Part shown: positions 1 to 6,942 of the stretch, one piece after another
How the letters are laid out: the number at the start of each line of letters is the position of its first letter
How positions within the stretch are numbered: position 1 is the first letter of the stretch
NCBI GenBank assembly: GCA_023818865.1
Contig: JAMWDF010000084.1
Location: 1 to 9,336 of the forward strand
Direction of reading: 5' to 3'
Origin: Candidatus Omnitrophota bacterium
GTDB taxonomy: Bacteria; Ratteibacteria; UBA8468; B48-G9; DSTR01
Length of the DNA: 9,336 nucleotides
Program-made: the position numbers and the translations under genes
Notes under the pieces: model-generated
Seen by the model: the letters and a program-made list of their open reading frames with translations, nothing else
What the model was told of the DNA's origin: nothing
Databases searched by the model: none

Positions 1-206
1 AAGTACTTCAGCAGTTTCCTTCTCTTCCCGATCAAGCGGAGAAAACCTCGGCGTGAGTTAGTATCCTTCTTGTGGATTTTAAAATGCTCGCTCAACGCCT
101 CAATCCGCTTCGACAGCAGGGCTACCTGCACTTCAGGGGAGCCGGTATCTTTTTCATGTCTCCCAAAGTCCTTCTCAATTGCTAATTTCACACTCTTTTC
201 CAACAT
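1..206 (-). CDS. rpsO: Ribosomal protein S15, 5' part only (runs off the left edge)
   Basis: Small-subunit ribosomal protein S15, which binds the central domain of 16S rRNA and helps nucleate 30S assembly. Read on the minus strand from ATG at 206-204, the window gives 68 residues beginning MLEKSVKLAIEKDF. The S15 signature is clear: TGSPEVQVALLSKRI at residues 21-35, the HFKIHKKD segment at 41-48, and SRRGFLRLIGKRRKLL at 51-66. The family is about 89 residues long, so roughly 20 C-terminal residues lie outside the window. The start is supported by AAGGAGAG (minus strand, 211-218) four bases upstream and by the usual S15 N-terminus. The gene is divergent from the hisS block and has its own promoter-like sequence. 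In many bacteria pnp follows rpsO, but that cannot be seen here. Confidence 0.96.
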   Translation of the reverse strand, partial: MLEKSVKLAIEKDFGRHEKDTGSPEVQVALLSKRIEALSEHFKIHKKDTNSRRGFLRLIGKRRKLLKY

Positions 207-251
207 CGCCCTCTCCTTCGGTTACAAAAGAAGATTTTCTTTCGCTTTAGT

Positions 252-281
252 ATTATAACACTCAAGGACAATTCTCTTCAA
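252..281 (-). promoter_or_regulatory. Putative sigma70-type promoter of rpsO
   Basis: On the minus strand a perfect TATAAT lies at 257-252. A TTGAAG box (4 of 6 matches to TTGACA) lies at 281-276, with an 18-base spacer. Transcription would start near 245, giving a leader of about 40 bases before the rpsO ATG, which contains the Shine-Dalgarno sequence at 211-218. The -10 is convincing and the -35 only fair. No comparably good promoter was found on the + strand for hisS in the same gap. Confidence 0.6.
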
Positions 282-393
282 AAGAACCCCTCAGCGAAAA
301 ATTAGCTTCCCTTTTCTCAGGACCCTCTTTAAAAGAAATGATACGACTGAATTCTGGTTGCGTCAATGTCATTGTTATGGTAAATTTAAACTT

Positions 394-1662
394 ATGGAAG
401 GCTATCAGGCACCCAGAGGAATGAGAGACATCTTCCCTGAGGAATTGGAAACCTGGCAGGAATTTGAAGAGCAGGCCCGCTCGCTACTTACTCGTTATGG
501 CTATCAAGAAATAAGGACACCACTGGTAGAAGAAAAGAGCCTATTTGAACGCAGCGTGGGACAGGATACTGATATCGTAATGAAAGAGATGTATACCTTC
601 CTTGACCGAAAAGGAAGGAACCTGGCGCTCAGGCCAGAGGGTACAGCTTCAGTGGTAAGAGCGTACATTCAATCTCAGTATTATCAAAGGAAAAAAATCA
701 GCCGTTTCTGGTATGAGGGACCGATGTTTCGATACGACCGCCCGCAAAAAGGACGGTATCGCCAATTCTACCAGTTAGGAGTGGAAATTTTAGGGGGCAA
801 AGACCCCTATTTTGACGTGGAGGCAATTTCGCTTCTCCGAGAATTGGTTGTAGCCGCCGAAGTATCTGACGCCCAAATTCATTTAAACTCCTTAGGTTGC
901 CCAGCTTGTCAGCAAAACTATCGGGAAATTCTCAGAACTTTTCTCCGGTCAAATGAGGTCCGTTTTTGCCAGGATTGTCAACGCCGGTTGCAAAGTAACA
1001 TCTTGAGGATTTTTGACTGTAAGAATGCCCAATGCGCTGAGGTCGTAAGAGTGAGTCCTCCGCTTATTGACAAACTTTGTACCTCATGCTTAGCTCACCT
1101 ACAAGCAGTTAAAGAAGCCTTGGATAATCTTGGCGTGCCGGTGAAAATCGACCAGTGGCTGGTGCGCGGACTTGATTACTACACTGGCCCAGTTTTTGAA
1201 GCCTTTGTCAGCCAGGAAACAAACGCCATCGCTGCTGGAGGCCGCTACGATACTCTGGTATCTTCTCTGGGCGGACCAAATCTCCCAGCCGTTGGTTTTG
1301 CTATTGGCCTGGATCGATTGATGACCTTGAAGGATAGCAGAACTCATCGGGCCTCGGTTATTCGCGCGTTTTTCCTTGGCGGGCGGGCTAAGTCTGTAGG
1401 AATTTCTCTCATAGACAATTTGCGCCGACTAGGGCTAGCGGTAGAGGTAGATTATGAAGACAGACCGCTTAAAACCCACCTGCAGATAGCCCACCGGGAA
1501 AAAATCCAGTGGTGTTTGATAATGGGTGAGAATGAAATAGCCCAACAAAAATTTCTACTAAAAAACATGGAAACCAGACATCAGTACACCATTGCGCTAA
1601 ATGAAGCCGGACAAAAAATAAGGGAACTAACATGTTCAGAAACCGCGAGTGTGGGGAAATAA
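394..1662 (+). CDS. hisS: Histidyl-tRNA synthetase (class II)
   Basis: Charges tRNA-His with histidine in the cytoplasm. From ATG 394 the protein has 422 residues, normal for bacterial HisRS. The N-terminus (QAPRGMRDIFPEE, 5-17) is typical. Motif 2 with FWYEGPMFRYDRPQKGRYRQF spans 105-125. The histidine-specific motifs are LVRGLDYYTG (256-265, with the catalytic-type Arg258) and AAGGRYD (280-286), and motif 3 is GFAIGLDRL (301-309). The C-terminal anticodon-binding domain covers about 322-411. The insertion between 165 and 235 carries four cysteine pairs (C169/C172, C192/C195, C209/C214, C229/C232), a pattern familiar in many bacterial HisRS proteins and possibly metal-binding. An in-frame TTG at 358 would add 12 residues unlike the family, so I prefer ATG 394 although neither start has a good Shine-Dalgarno. 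The 3' end overlaps aspS by 31 bases. Confidence 0.96.
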   Translation: MEGYQAPRGMRDIFPEELETWQEFEEQARSLLTRYGYQEIRTPLVEEKSLFERSVGQDTDIVMKEMYTFLDRKGRNLALRPEGTASVVRAYIQSQYYQRKKISRFWYEGPMFRYDRPQKGRYRQFYQLGVEILGGKDPYFDVEAISLLRELVVAAEVSDAQIHLNSLGCPACQQNYREILRTFLRSNEVRFCQDCQRRLQSNILRIFDCKNAQCAEVVRVSPPLIDKLCTSCLAHLQAVKEALDNLGVPVKIDQWLVRGLDYYTGPVFEAFVSQETNAIAAGGRYDTLVSSLGGPNLPAVGFAIGLDRLMTLKDSRTHRASVIRAFFLGGRAKSVGISLIDNLRRLGLAVEVDYEDRPLKTHLQIAHREKIQWCLIMGENEIAQQKFLLKNMETRHQYTIALNEAGQKIRELTCSETASVGK

Positions 1663-3413
1663 ACGCTTCCCTTGTTGGTCAAGACGTTATCCTGGCTGGC
1701 TGGGTGCAGACGGTGAGGGACCATGGTTCTCTCAAGTTTTTTGATCTCCGGGACCGCTCGGGGATTGTTCAGCTGGTATGTTCCCTCTCAGAACTCGAGC
1801 CTGAACTCCTTTCTTTAGTAAATCGGATACGCAACGAATGGGTGGTTCAGGTCAGCGGCCAGGTAGCCTTAAGGCCACCTGATATGGTAAATCGGAAGAT
1901 ATCCACTGGAGAAGTTGAGGTTAGAATCAGAGACGTCCAGATTCTTAATACCTGTAAAAACCTACCCTTTGATCTGACAAATATTACCTCGGTGAGCGAA
2001 AGCCTGCGGCTCACTTACCGCTTTCTCGATCTCCGGCGCCCGACTCTGCAGGAAAACCTTATTCTTCGGGCAAGGTTCGCGCACGCGCTTAGAGATTTTC
2101 TAGCAAAAAATGGCTTTGTAGAAATTGAAACTCCGTTTTTAACCAAGAGTACTCCTGAAGGGGCTCGCGATTTTATTGTCCCTTCACGATTGAACCCGGG
2201 GCGCTTTTACGCCCTCCCTCAATCACCGCAACTTTTCAAACAATTGTTGATGGTCAGTGGATTTGACCGTTATTATCAGATCGTTCGATGCTTCAGAGAT
2301 GAAGACTTGCGAGCCGACCGACAACCAGAATTTACCCAGGTGGATTTAGAAATGTCCTTTGTGGAGGAGGAAGATATCATTAGCCTGACGGAAGAAATGC
2401 TGACCACCGCTATTCACCAAACTTTCGGAATAAGAGTTAAGACACCTTTCCCGAGAGTTAACTACCAAGAATCAATGGAACGATTTGGTACGGATAAACC
2501 GGACCTGAGGAACCCTATGTTAATTGAGGAACTAAGTTCTGTCTTCCTACCCAGTTCTCTGGAAATTATCAACCAGGCAGTCAAGAATAACGGAGCGGTC
2601 AAAGGATTCTTTATTCCGGACCCGGAAAAAATTTCTACTGCCGAGATAGACGGATACAACCGGCTGGTCAAGGAACGCGGAGGAACTGGTCTGGGATGGA
2701 TTCGCTTCCGCCAGGAAAGTATCCAGTCTCCCCTCAAAAAGTTTATCAGCCAAGAAGTAATTGACCGCTTGAGAGAAAAGAGCGCTTTAAGTAATTCTCT
2801 GCTTTTTTTCCTAGCCGGTCCACCGGAAAAGATCTTACCTATTTTGGGCGAATTGCGGACGCTGGTAGACCAGAATCTACACCAGCGCAGCTCTGAAGAA
2901 AAATATTTTTGCTGGCTAGTAAATTTCCCTCTGTTAGAATATAATCAGCAACAACAGCGCTGGCAATCACGCCATCATCCCTTTACCTGTCCCCAACCTC
3001 CAAGGTTGGATACTTTAGACAGGCCGCCGGAGACAATAATGGCTCGGGCTTACGACCTGGTAATGAATGGGGTAGAAATCGGGGGTGGCAGCATACGGAT
3101 TCATCAGCGTTCCATCCAAGAAAAGGTTTTTGACCTTCTTGGGTTACCACGGGAAAAATACTTGCAGCAGTTTGGTTTCCTTCTGGAAGCTTTGGAGTGT
3201 GGTGCTCCTCCCCATGGAGGAATCGCCCTTGGTTTGGACCGTCTGATGATGCTTTTGCTGGGAGAAAACTCCATTCGGGAAGTGATTGCCTTTCCTAAGA
3301 CCCAAAAAGGGACCTGTCTGATGACCGATGCTCCTGGAGAAGTTGACCCTTCTCTTCTTGAAGAAAATTCTATCCGCTTAAATCTTTCCGAGGCATCTCC
3401 TAAAAAGGGGTAA
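1632..3413 (+). CDS. aspS: Aspartyl-tRNA synthetase, bacterial type with GAD domain
   Basis: Charges tRNA-Asp, and possibly also tRNA-Asn. It has 593 residues, the size of bacterial AspRS. The N-terminal OB-fold anticodon-binding domain is at 1-110. Catalytic core motifs are TPEGARDFIVPSR (174-186), ALPQSPQLFKQLLM (194-207), motif 2 FRDEDLRADRQPEFTQ (221-236), HHPFT (448-452), EIGGGSIRIH (482-491) and motif 3 GLDRL (534-538). The bacterial GAD insertion lies at roughly 290-410. His31, in VRDHGS, is the residue associated with non-discriminating enzymes; the second known discriminating site appears to be Asp84, so specificity is open. ATG 1632 follows AGGGA at 1621-1625 (6-base spacing), lies inside the end of hisS and gives the family N-terminus. 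The pairing with hisS is common in Firmicutes and some other phyla. Confidence 0.97.
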   Translation: MFRNRECGEINASLVGQDVILAGWVQTVRDHGSLKFFDLRDRSGIVQLVCSLSELEPELLSLVNRIRNEWVVQVSGQVALRPPDMVNRKISTGEVEVRIRDVQILNTCKNLPFDLTNITSVSESLRLTYRFLDLRRPTLQENLILRARFAHALRDFLAKNGFVEIETPFLTKSTPEGARDFIVPSRLNPGRFYALPQSPQLFKQLLMVSGFDRYYQIVRCFRDEDLRADRQPEFTQVDLEMSFVEEEDIISLTEEMLTTAIHQTFGIRVKTPFPRVNYQESMERFGTDKPDLRNPMLIEELSSVFLPSSLEIINQAVKNNGAVKGFFIPDPEKISTAEIDGYNRLVKERGGTGLGWIRFRQESIQSPLKKFISQEVIDRLREKSALSNSLLFFLAGPPEKILPILGELRTLVDQNLHQRSSEEKYFCWLVNFPLLEYNQQQQRWQSRHHPFTCPQPPRLDTLDRPPETIMARAYDLVMNGVEIGGGSIRIHQRSIQEKVFDLLGLPREKYLQQFGFLLEALECGAPPHGGIALGLDRLMMLLLGENSIREVIAFPKTQKGTCLMTDAPGEVDPSLLEENSIRLNLSEASPKKG

Positions 3414-3415
3414 AA

Positions 3416-4231
3416 ATGACCAGGAAAAAAAGAAATGGAAAAATGCAGTTTGAAAATAATTGGGCAAATCTTCTCTTAGGCTTTTTGCTTCTTTGTCTCT
3501 CTGGCTGTTATACCTTGAGCCAAACACCTTTGGCCCCCCAGGACGAAGGTTCTTTGCGCACCCAGGTAAGGCAGGCAAAAGCAATCGCTGAAACTGGGCT
3601 GGAGATCAGCAAAGAGAGTGAACAACTCTCCAGAAAAGCCCTGGAGGCAGCCAATCAGGCAGTCGCCACTGCCGGTAAGGCTCTGGAAGCAGCTAATCAA
3701 GCTATCTCCGCAGCTAACGAAGCAAGAGAATTTGCCTCTAAAGAGGCCACCAGGGCTATTGAAGCAGCTAATCAAGCCAGCCAAAAAGCTATTGAATCAG
3801 CTAAGCAGGCCAGCGAGAAAGCTACTCAGGCCGCTAGAGAAGCCGCTGAGAAAGCCATGGACCACGCTGATAAAGCTGCCCGGGAGGCTACAAAAGCAGC
3901 TAATGATGCTATAGCTGAAGCCAACAAAGCTATTACCCGAGCCAATGAATTAAGTGAAAAAGCTATGGCAATGAGCAACCAGATATTAGCTGAGATCAAT
4001 CGGGAACGAGCCACGCGGCGAATGGCCCCGCCAGAAGAACCAATCCTTCAGGAGGAGCCGCTTACCAGGCAGATGAAAACCTATCGAGTTAAGTCCGGAG
4101 ACACTCTGAGTAAGATTGCTAGAAAAGTCTACGGTAACCCGAACCGCTGGCAAGAAATATACCGCGCTAATCGTCAGCGGATAAAGAATCCTGACCGGTT
4201 GGATAGTGGTTTAGAACTGATTATTCCCTGA
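3416..4231 (+). CDS. Alanine-rich coiled-coil lipoprotein with C-terminal LysM domain
   Basis: Probable envelope lipoprotein binding peptidoglycan; the exact family was not recognised. The 271 residues begin with a basic n-region and a hydrophobic stretch (19-30) ending in the lipobox LSGC, so Cys31 should be lipidated after signal peptidase II cleavage. Tyr32 follows, not the Asp that retains lipoproteins in the inner membrane by the E. coli rule. Residues ~46-202 form one long predicted helix with no Pro and one Gly pair of sites (61 and 87); residues 71-190 contain 41 Ala in 120. A Pro/Glu-rich linker (204-216) leads to a LysM domain at 221-271 (YRVKSGDTLSKIA, then YGNPNRWQEIYRAN). The layout recalls Lpp/OprI but with LysM in place of a C-terminal Lys. 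ATG 3416 has AAGGGG at 3405-3410 (5-base spacing) and starts 2 bases after aspS. Lipoprotein and LysM are clear; the envelope role is inferred. Confidence 0.87.
   Translation: MTRKKRNGKMQFENNWANLLLGFLLLCLSGCYTLSQTPLAPQDEGSLRTQVRQAKAIAETGLEISKESEQLSRKALEAANQAVATAGKALEAANQAISAANEAREFASKEATRAIEAANQASQKAIESAKQASEKATQAAREAAEKAMDHADKAAREATKAANDAIAEANKAITRANELSEKAMAMSNQILAEINRERATRRMAPPEEPILQEEPLTRQMKTYRVKSGDTLSKIARKVYGNPNRWQEIYRANRQRIKNPDRLDSGLELIIP
3722..3952 (+). repeat. Seven imperfect 33-bp tandem units encoding 11-residue coiled-coil repeats
   Basis: Within the lipoprotein gene, residues 103-179 divide into seven 11-residue units, for example AIEAANQASQK (114-124), AIESAKQASEK (125-135) and ATQAAREAAEK (136-146). 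Ala occupies unit position 1 in all seven (103, 114, 125, 136, 147, 158, 169), position 5 in the first six (107 to 162), and position 8 in the last six (121 to 176). At DNA level units 2 and 3 both begin GCTATTGAA and continue closely matched. Just upstream, KALEAANQA occurs twice 14 residues apart (74 and 88), a two-heptad spacing, so the periodicity changes along the rod. Confidence 0.85.
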
Positions 4232-4233
4232 GC

Positions 4234-5238
4234 ATGTCGGAAACAAGAGAATTCTACTTCACCACTCGGGAGGCGCAGATTATCTTTGGCCGTTCTGATG
4301 AAAACCTGCGCTATTTGGAAAGGCGACTCTCAGTCAACCTGCTGGGCCGAGGTAACCAGCTGAAAATCAGGGGAGAACCAGAAAAGGTTGACCAAACCTG
4401 TAAGGTCTTGTCAAAATTGAAGGAACTGGTGGCTCATCAGGAAGAACTGGACCAGTTAAAGTTGGCGCACATTCTCGCTCAGACAGAAATGAAAGCAGAA
4501 ATTCATCGCCAAATTCCAGAAAAACTCTTACCTGGTCAGATTCAGGTTTATTCTCGACGGACCATGGTGGTCAGCCAGTCCCCTAAACAGAAAGCCTACG
4601 TTCAGGCTATCAGAAACTATGACCTTACTGTAGCGATTGGTCCAGCCGGAACAGGGAAGACTTATCTCGCGGTGGCCTGCGCTATTGAAGCGGTTAAACA
4701 AGGGTCATACCAGAAAATAGTCTTAACCAGGCCAGCCTTGGAAGCCGGGGAAAGACTTGGGTTTCTCCCTGGAGATTTGGAGGAAAAAATTAAACCATAT
4801 CTCCAGCCAATTTATGATGCCCTTTACGATTTGATGAAGTATGAAGAACTAAAGAGATGGACCGAAAGGCGTATCATCGAAATTATCCCGCTGGCTTACA
4901 TGAGAGGCCGCACCCTGAGAGAGGCGTTTGTTATTTTAGATGAAGCCCAAAATACCACTGCTGGTCAGTTACAGATGTTTCTTACTCGTTTGGGACCACA
5001 GTCCAGAGCCGTCATTACTGGTGATATTACTCAGATTGACTTGCCCCTTACCCGGGATACTTCTGGACTGGTGGAAATCCAATCGGTTTTGAAGGGCATT
5101 CCTGGTATAAAGTTTATTTATTTCACTCAGCGGGACGTAGTCAGACATCCTCTGGTAAAAAAAATCATTCTGGCTTATCAGCGCCATCGAGAAAAAAATG
5201 TCCCCCGTTATCATTCAATCCCGCCAGAAAAAAATTAG
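4234..5238 (+). CDS. phoH: PhoH-family ATPase
   Basis: PhoH-like P-loop ATPase, a cytoplasmic protein linked with RNA metabolism and commonly encoded beside ybeY. It has 334 residues, close to the family norm of ~320. An N-terminal KH-like domain at 8-65 includes the FGRSDENLRYLERRL stretch. The ATPase domain has Walker A GPAGTGKT (136-143), the family block TRPALEAGERLGFLPGDLEE (165-184), Walker B VILDEAQN (233-240) and sensor-like TGDITQIDLP (262-271). All catalytic motifs look intact. The biochemical role in vivo is not settled for this family. ATG 4234 lies 2 bases after the lipoprotein stop and lacks a clear Shine-Dalgarno, suggesting translational coupling. The 3' end overlaps ybeY by 41 bases. 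Firmicutes often have an HD-domain gene between phoH and ybeY; it is absent here. Confidence 0.95.
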   Translation: MSETREFYFTTREAQIIFGRSDENLRYLERRLSVNLLGRGNQLKIRGEPEKVDQTCKVLSKLKELVAHQEELDQLKLAHILAQTEMKAEIHRQIPEKLLPGQIQVYSRRTMVVSQSPKQKAYVQAIRNYDLTVAIGPAGTGKTYLAVACAIEAVKQGSYQKIVLTRPALEAGERLGFLPGDLEEKIKPYLQPIYDALYDLMKYEELKRWTERRIIEIIPLAYMRGRTLREAFVILDEAQNTTAGQLQMFLTRLGPQSRAVITGDITQIDLPLTRDTSGLVEIQSVLKGIPGIKFIYFTQRDVVRHPLVKKIILAYQRHREKNVPRYHSIPPEKN

Positions 5239-5629
5239 CGTTGACCTTCGCTGGATTAGAAAGGCCACCCACGCATTATGCCGCTATCACAACCTTCTAG
5301 CCAGCAAAGAAATCACGGTAGTCCTTGTTTCTGACCGAGCAATCAGTCGGTTGAACGCCCAATATCTCAGCCGACCCCAGCCTACCGATGTGTTAGCCTT
5401 TGAATTAGGGCCGGATATGGCTGATATAATCATCTCGGTAGAAACAGCTCAAAGGCAGGCAAAATCATTTCGTCACTCCCTTGAGGAGGAAGTACTTTAC
5501 CTGATCATCCACGGTCTTCTCCACCTCCAAGGGTTTAAAGATAGCCATCTCCGTAGCCGAAAGAAAATGCTCGGTCAGCAAGCACGATTTATGAGAATGG
5601 TCATGAAAGCAATTAGCCAGAGAGAGTAA
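5198..5629 (+). CDS. ybeY: Endoribonuclease YbeY / 16S rRNA maturation factor
   Basis: YbeY is a zinc-dependent endoribonuclease-like protein needed for 16S rRNA 3'-end maturation and ribosome quality control. This one has 143 residues, normal to slightly short. Family blocks seen are VVLVSD (41-46), LNAQYL...PTDVLAFE (52-69), ADIIIS (75-80) and the metal site HGLLHLQGFKDSH (105-117). The family site is H-x3-H-x5-H; His105 and His109 are in place, but the third position is Asp115, with a His two residues later (117), so zinc ligation may be altered. The usual GD before IxIS is AD here. ATG 5198 gives the expected N-terminus (VIIQSRQKKISVD), so the 41-base overlap with phoH appears genuine. 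Only a weak GAG precedes it, consistent with coupling to phoH translation. Confidence 0.92.
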   Translation: MSPVIIQSRQKKISVDLRWIRKATHALCRYHNLLASKEITVVLVSDRAISRLNAQYLSRPQPTDVLAFELGPDMADIIISVETAQRQAKSFRHSLEEEVLYLIIHGLLHLQGFKDSHLRSRKKMLGQQARFMRMVMKAISQRE

Positions 5630-5638
5630 GGATAAATC

Positions 5639-6373
5639 ATGGGGATTACCAAACAAAGAGATCTGCTGAGCAGTTTCAATTCTGCTTTTCGCGGTTTGCT
5701 TTACATTCTGAAAATAGAGAGAAATTTCCGGTTGCATTTCCTGGTAGGCACTGGGGTGGTGCTCGGTAGCCTTTTTCTTAACCTCACCTTAGGCGAATTT
5801 CTGGGGATTCTCCTGGTAGTCATGGCGGTGATGGTTGCCGAAGTGTTCAACACAGTGATAGAACACCTGACTGACACTCTTTTCCAACAGTTTAGTATCC
5901 AGGCCAAGAGAATTAAGGACATGAGTGCGGCCGCAGTATTACTGACCGCAGTTACAGCGGTCATTGCCGGCTACCTGATCACGGCAAAATACTTCCCCCC
6001 TGGTTGGAGATTTGCCTTCAAGAATATTGCCGGTTCCCCATGGTACGTTACCTTTGTCGGTCTTGTTGTAGTCTGTACTCTTTCCCTCATTCTTAAGTTC
6101 ATCTTGAAAAGGGATTCGCTGCTAAGCGGAGGAATGCCCAGTCTCCATAGCGGGATTTCCTTCAGTATCTGGACAATTGTCTCATTCTTGACCTTTCACC
6201 AGCAACCTCTGATTTCTTTGCTCGTGTTATGGCTGGCCATCTGGGTAGCTCAGAGCCGAATAGAACGCCGGATTCATAAGTTAGAAGAGGTTATCATTGG
6301 AGCCCTGGTAGGAATTTTGATTACAGTGTTAACTATTCAGGTTTTCTGGGGATTGCTTTCATGGAAAATTTGA
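5639..6373 (+). CDS. dgkA: Fused DgkA-type lipid kinase and PAP2-type phosphatase, integral membrane
   Basis: A two-domain membrane protein of 244 residues. Residues 8-115 are a small prokaryotic diacylglycerol/undecaprenol kinase: SFNSAFRGLLYILKIERN (12-29, Glu27, Asn29), AEVFNTVIEHLTD (67-79, with the Glu68, Asn71 and Glu75 catalytic pattern) and AKRIKDMSAAAVLL (89-102). Residues ~130-240 are a PAP2-like phosphatase: SGGMPSLHSG (163-172) and QSRIERRIHKLEEVIIGALVG (205-225, with Arg207 and His213 in the SRx5H position). About seven hydrophobic segments are visible (33-49, 53-71, 96-116, 134-154, 172-186, 189-205, 216-236). The substrate is inferred: diacylglycerol or undecaprenol for the kinase and the matching phosphate for the phosphatase. 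In an operon like this a standalone dgkA often sits between ybeY and recO. ATG 5639 follows AAGGA at 5628-5632, with 9 bases after ybeY. The first half of the usual PAP2 motif 1 (Kx6RP) is not clear. Confidence 0.88.
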   Translation: MGITKQRDLLSSFNSAFRGLLYILKIERNFRLHFLVGTGVVLGSLFLNLTLGEFLGILLVVMAVMVAEVFNTVIEHLTDTLFQQFSIQAKRIKDMSAAAVLLTAVTAVIAGYLITAKYFPPGWRFAFKNIAGSPWYVTFVGLVVVCTLSLILKFILKRDSLLSGGMPSLHSGISFSIWTIVSFLTFHQQPLISLLVLWLAIWVAQSRIERRIHKLEEVIIGALVGILITVLTIQVFWGLLSWKI

Positions 6374-6942
6374 AAAAGTATTTCTGGTCAGGACTGCTTT
6401 CCCTAATTCCCATTACTTTCTCTGTGTGGATTTTGATAAAACTGGTTATCTTCCTTGACAACCTCTTGGGCCGGTTAATCCGGCGGCTAGTACCTGATTT
6501 CTATTTGCCTGGTCTCGGATTTATTTCTCTTATAGCCATCATTCTGTTCGTTGGTTTTCTGGCCCACAACATTTTCGGGAAGAAAACCCTCATTCTGGTA
6601 GAGAAAATTTTGCACTCTGTCCCTATCCTTAATAAAATCTACTCTTTTTCCAAGGCCATCATGTTAGCAATTGCCCGGCCGGAAAGTCGTAGTTTCAGGA
6701 GTGTGGTAACAGTTAAAGCTTTCGGGGATAACTGCTTGTTAGGCTTTGTCACCGCGGAAATGATGACTAAGGAGGGGAAAAAATTTCTAACTGTCTTTGT
6801 TCCCACAGTTCCCAACCCAACAACTGGCTTCCTCTTAATCATCCCCGAGGAAAAGACAGAAAAAATTCCCTTGACTGTTGAAGAGGGATTTTCTTTGGTT
6901 GTTTCTATGGGATTGGTAAGACCTGATCAATGGCCGGTGTAG
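6361..6942 (+). CDS. DUF502-family membrane protein
   Basis: Member of the DUF502 family of bacterial inner-membrane proteins, whose function is not established. It has 193 residues, typical of the family. Two transmembrane segments lie at about 10-33 and 53-70, separated by a short charged loop (RLIRRLVPDF). Family hallmarks follow: HSVPILNKIYSFSKAI (85-100), FGDNCLLGFVT (121-131), VFVPTVPNPTTGFLLIIPEE (145-164) with the PNPTTG motif, and EEGFSLVVSMGLV near the C-terminus. The soluble C-terminal half probably faces the cytoplasm, but topology is inferred only. ATG 6361 has GGGGA at 6348-6352 (8-base spacing). It overlaps the DgkA-PAP2 gene by 13 bases and recO by 13 bases, so it is probably co-translated with both. 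Confidence 0.92.
   Translation: MENLKKYFWSGLLSLIPITFSVWILIKLVIFLDNLLGRLIRRLVPDFYLPGLGFISLIAIILFVGFLAHNIFGKKTLILVEKILHSVPILNKIYSFSKAIMLAIARPESRSFRSVVTVKAFGDNCLLGFVTAEMMTKEGKKFLTVFVPTVPNPTTGFLLIIPEEKTEKIPLTVEEGFSLVVSMGLVRPDQWPV

Noticed and set aside
226..242. Small A/T-rich inverted repeat (AAGAA/TTCTT) in the rpsO leader
   Set aside because: Only about five A-T-dominated pairs; too weak to call an S15 autoregulatory structure or terminator.
70..258. Plus-strand open frame of 62 codons at the left end
   Set aside because: Antisense to rpsO, whose S15 signature is unmistakable on the other strand.
358..393. TTG-initiated 12-residue extension of hisS
   Set aside because: The added residues do not resemble HisRS N-termini and the TTG has no ribosome-binding site; ATG 394 gives the normal start.
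338..424. 28-codon open frame ahead of and overlapping hisS, a possible leader peptide
   Set aside because: It has no run of His codons (only one), no Shine-Dalgarno and no attenuator hairpin, so neither a his-type leader nor a T-box can be supported.
3618..3914. 98-codon Leu/Lys-rich frame inside the lipoprotein gene
   Set aside because: A frame-shifted shadow of the Ala-rich repeats; repetitive codons keep alternative frames open.
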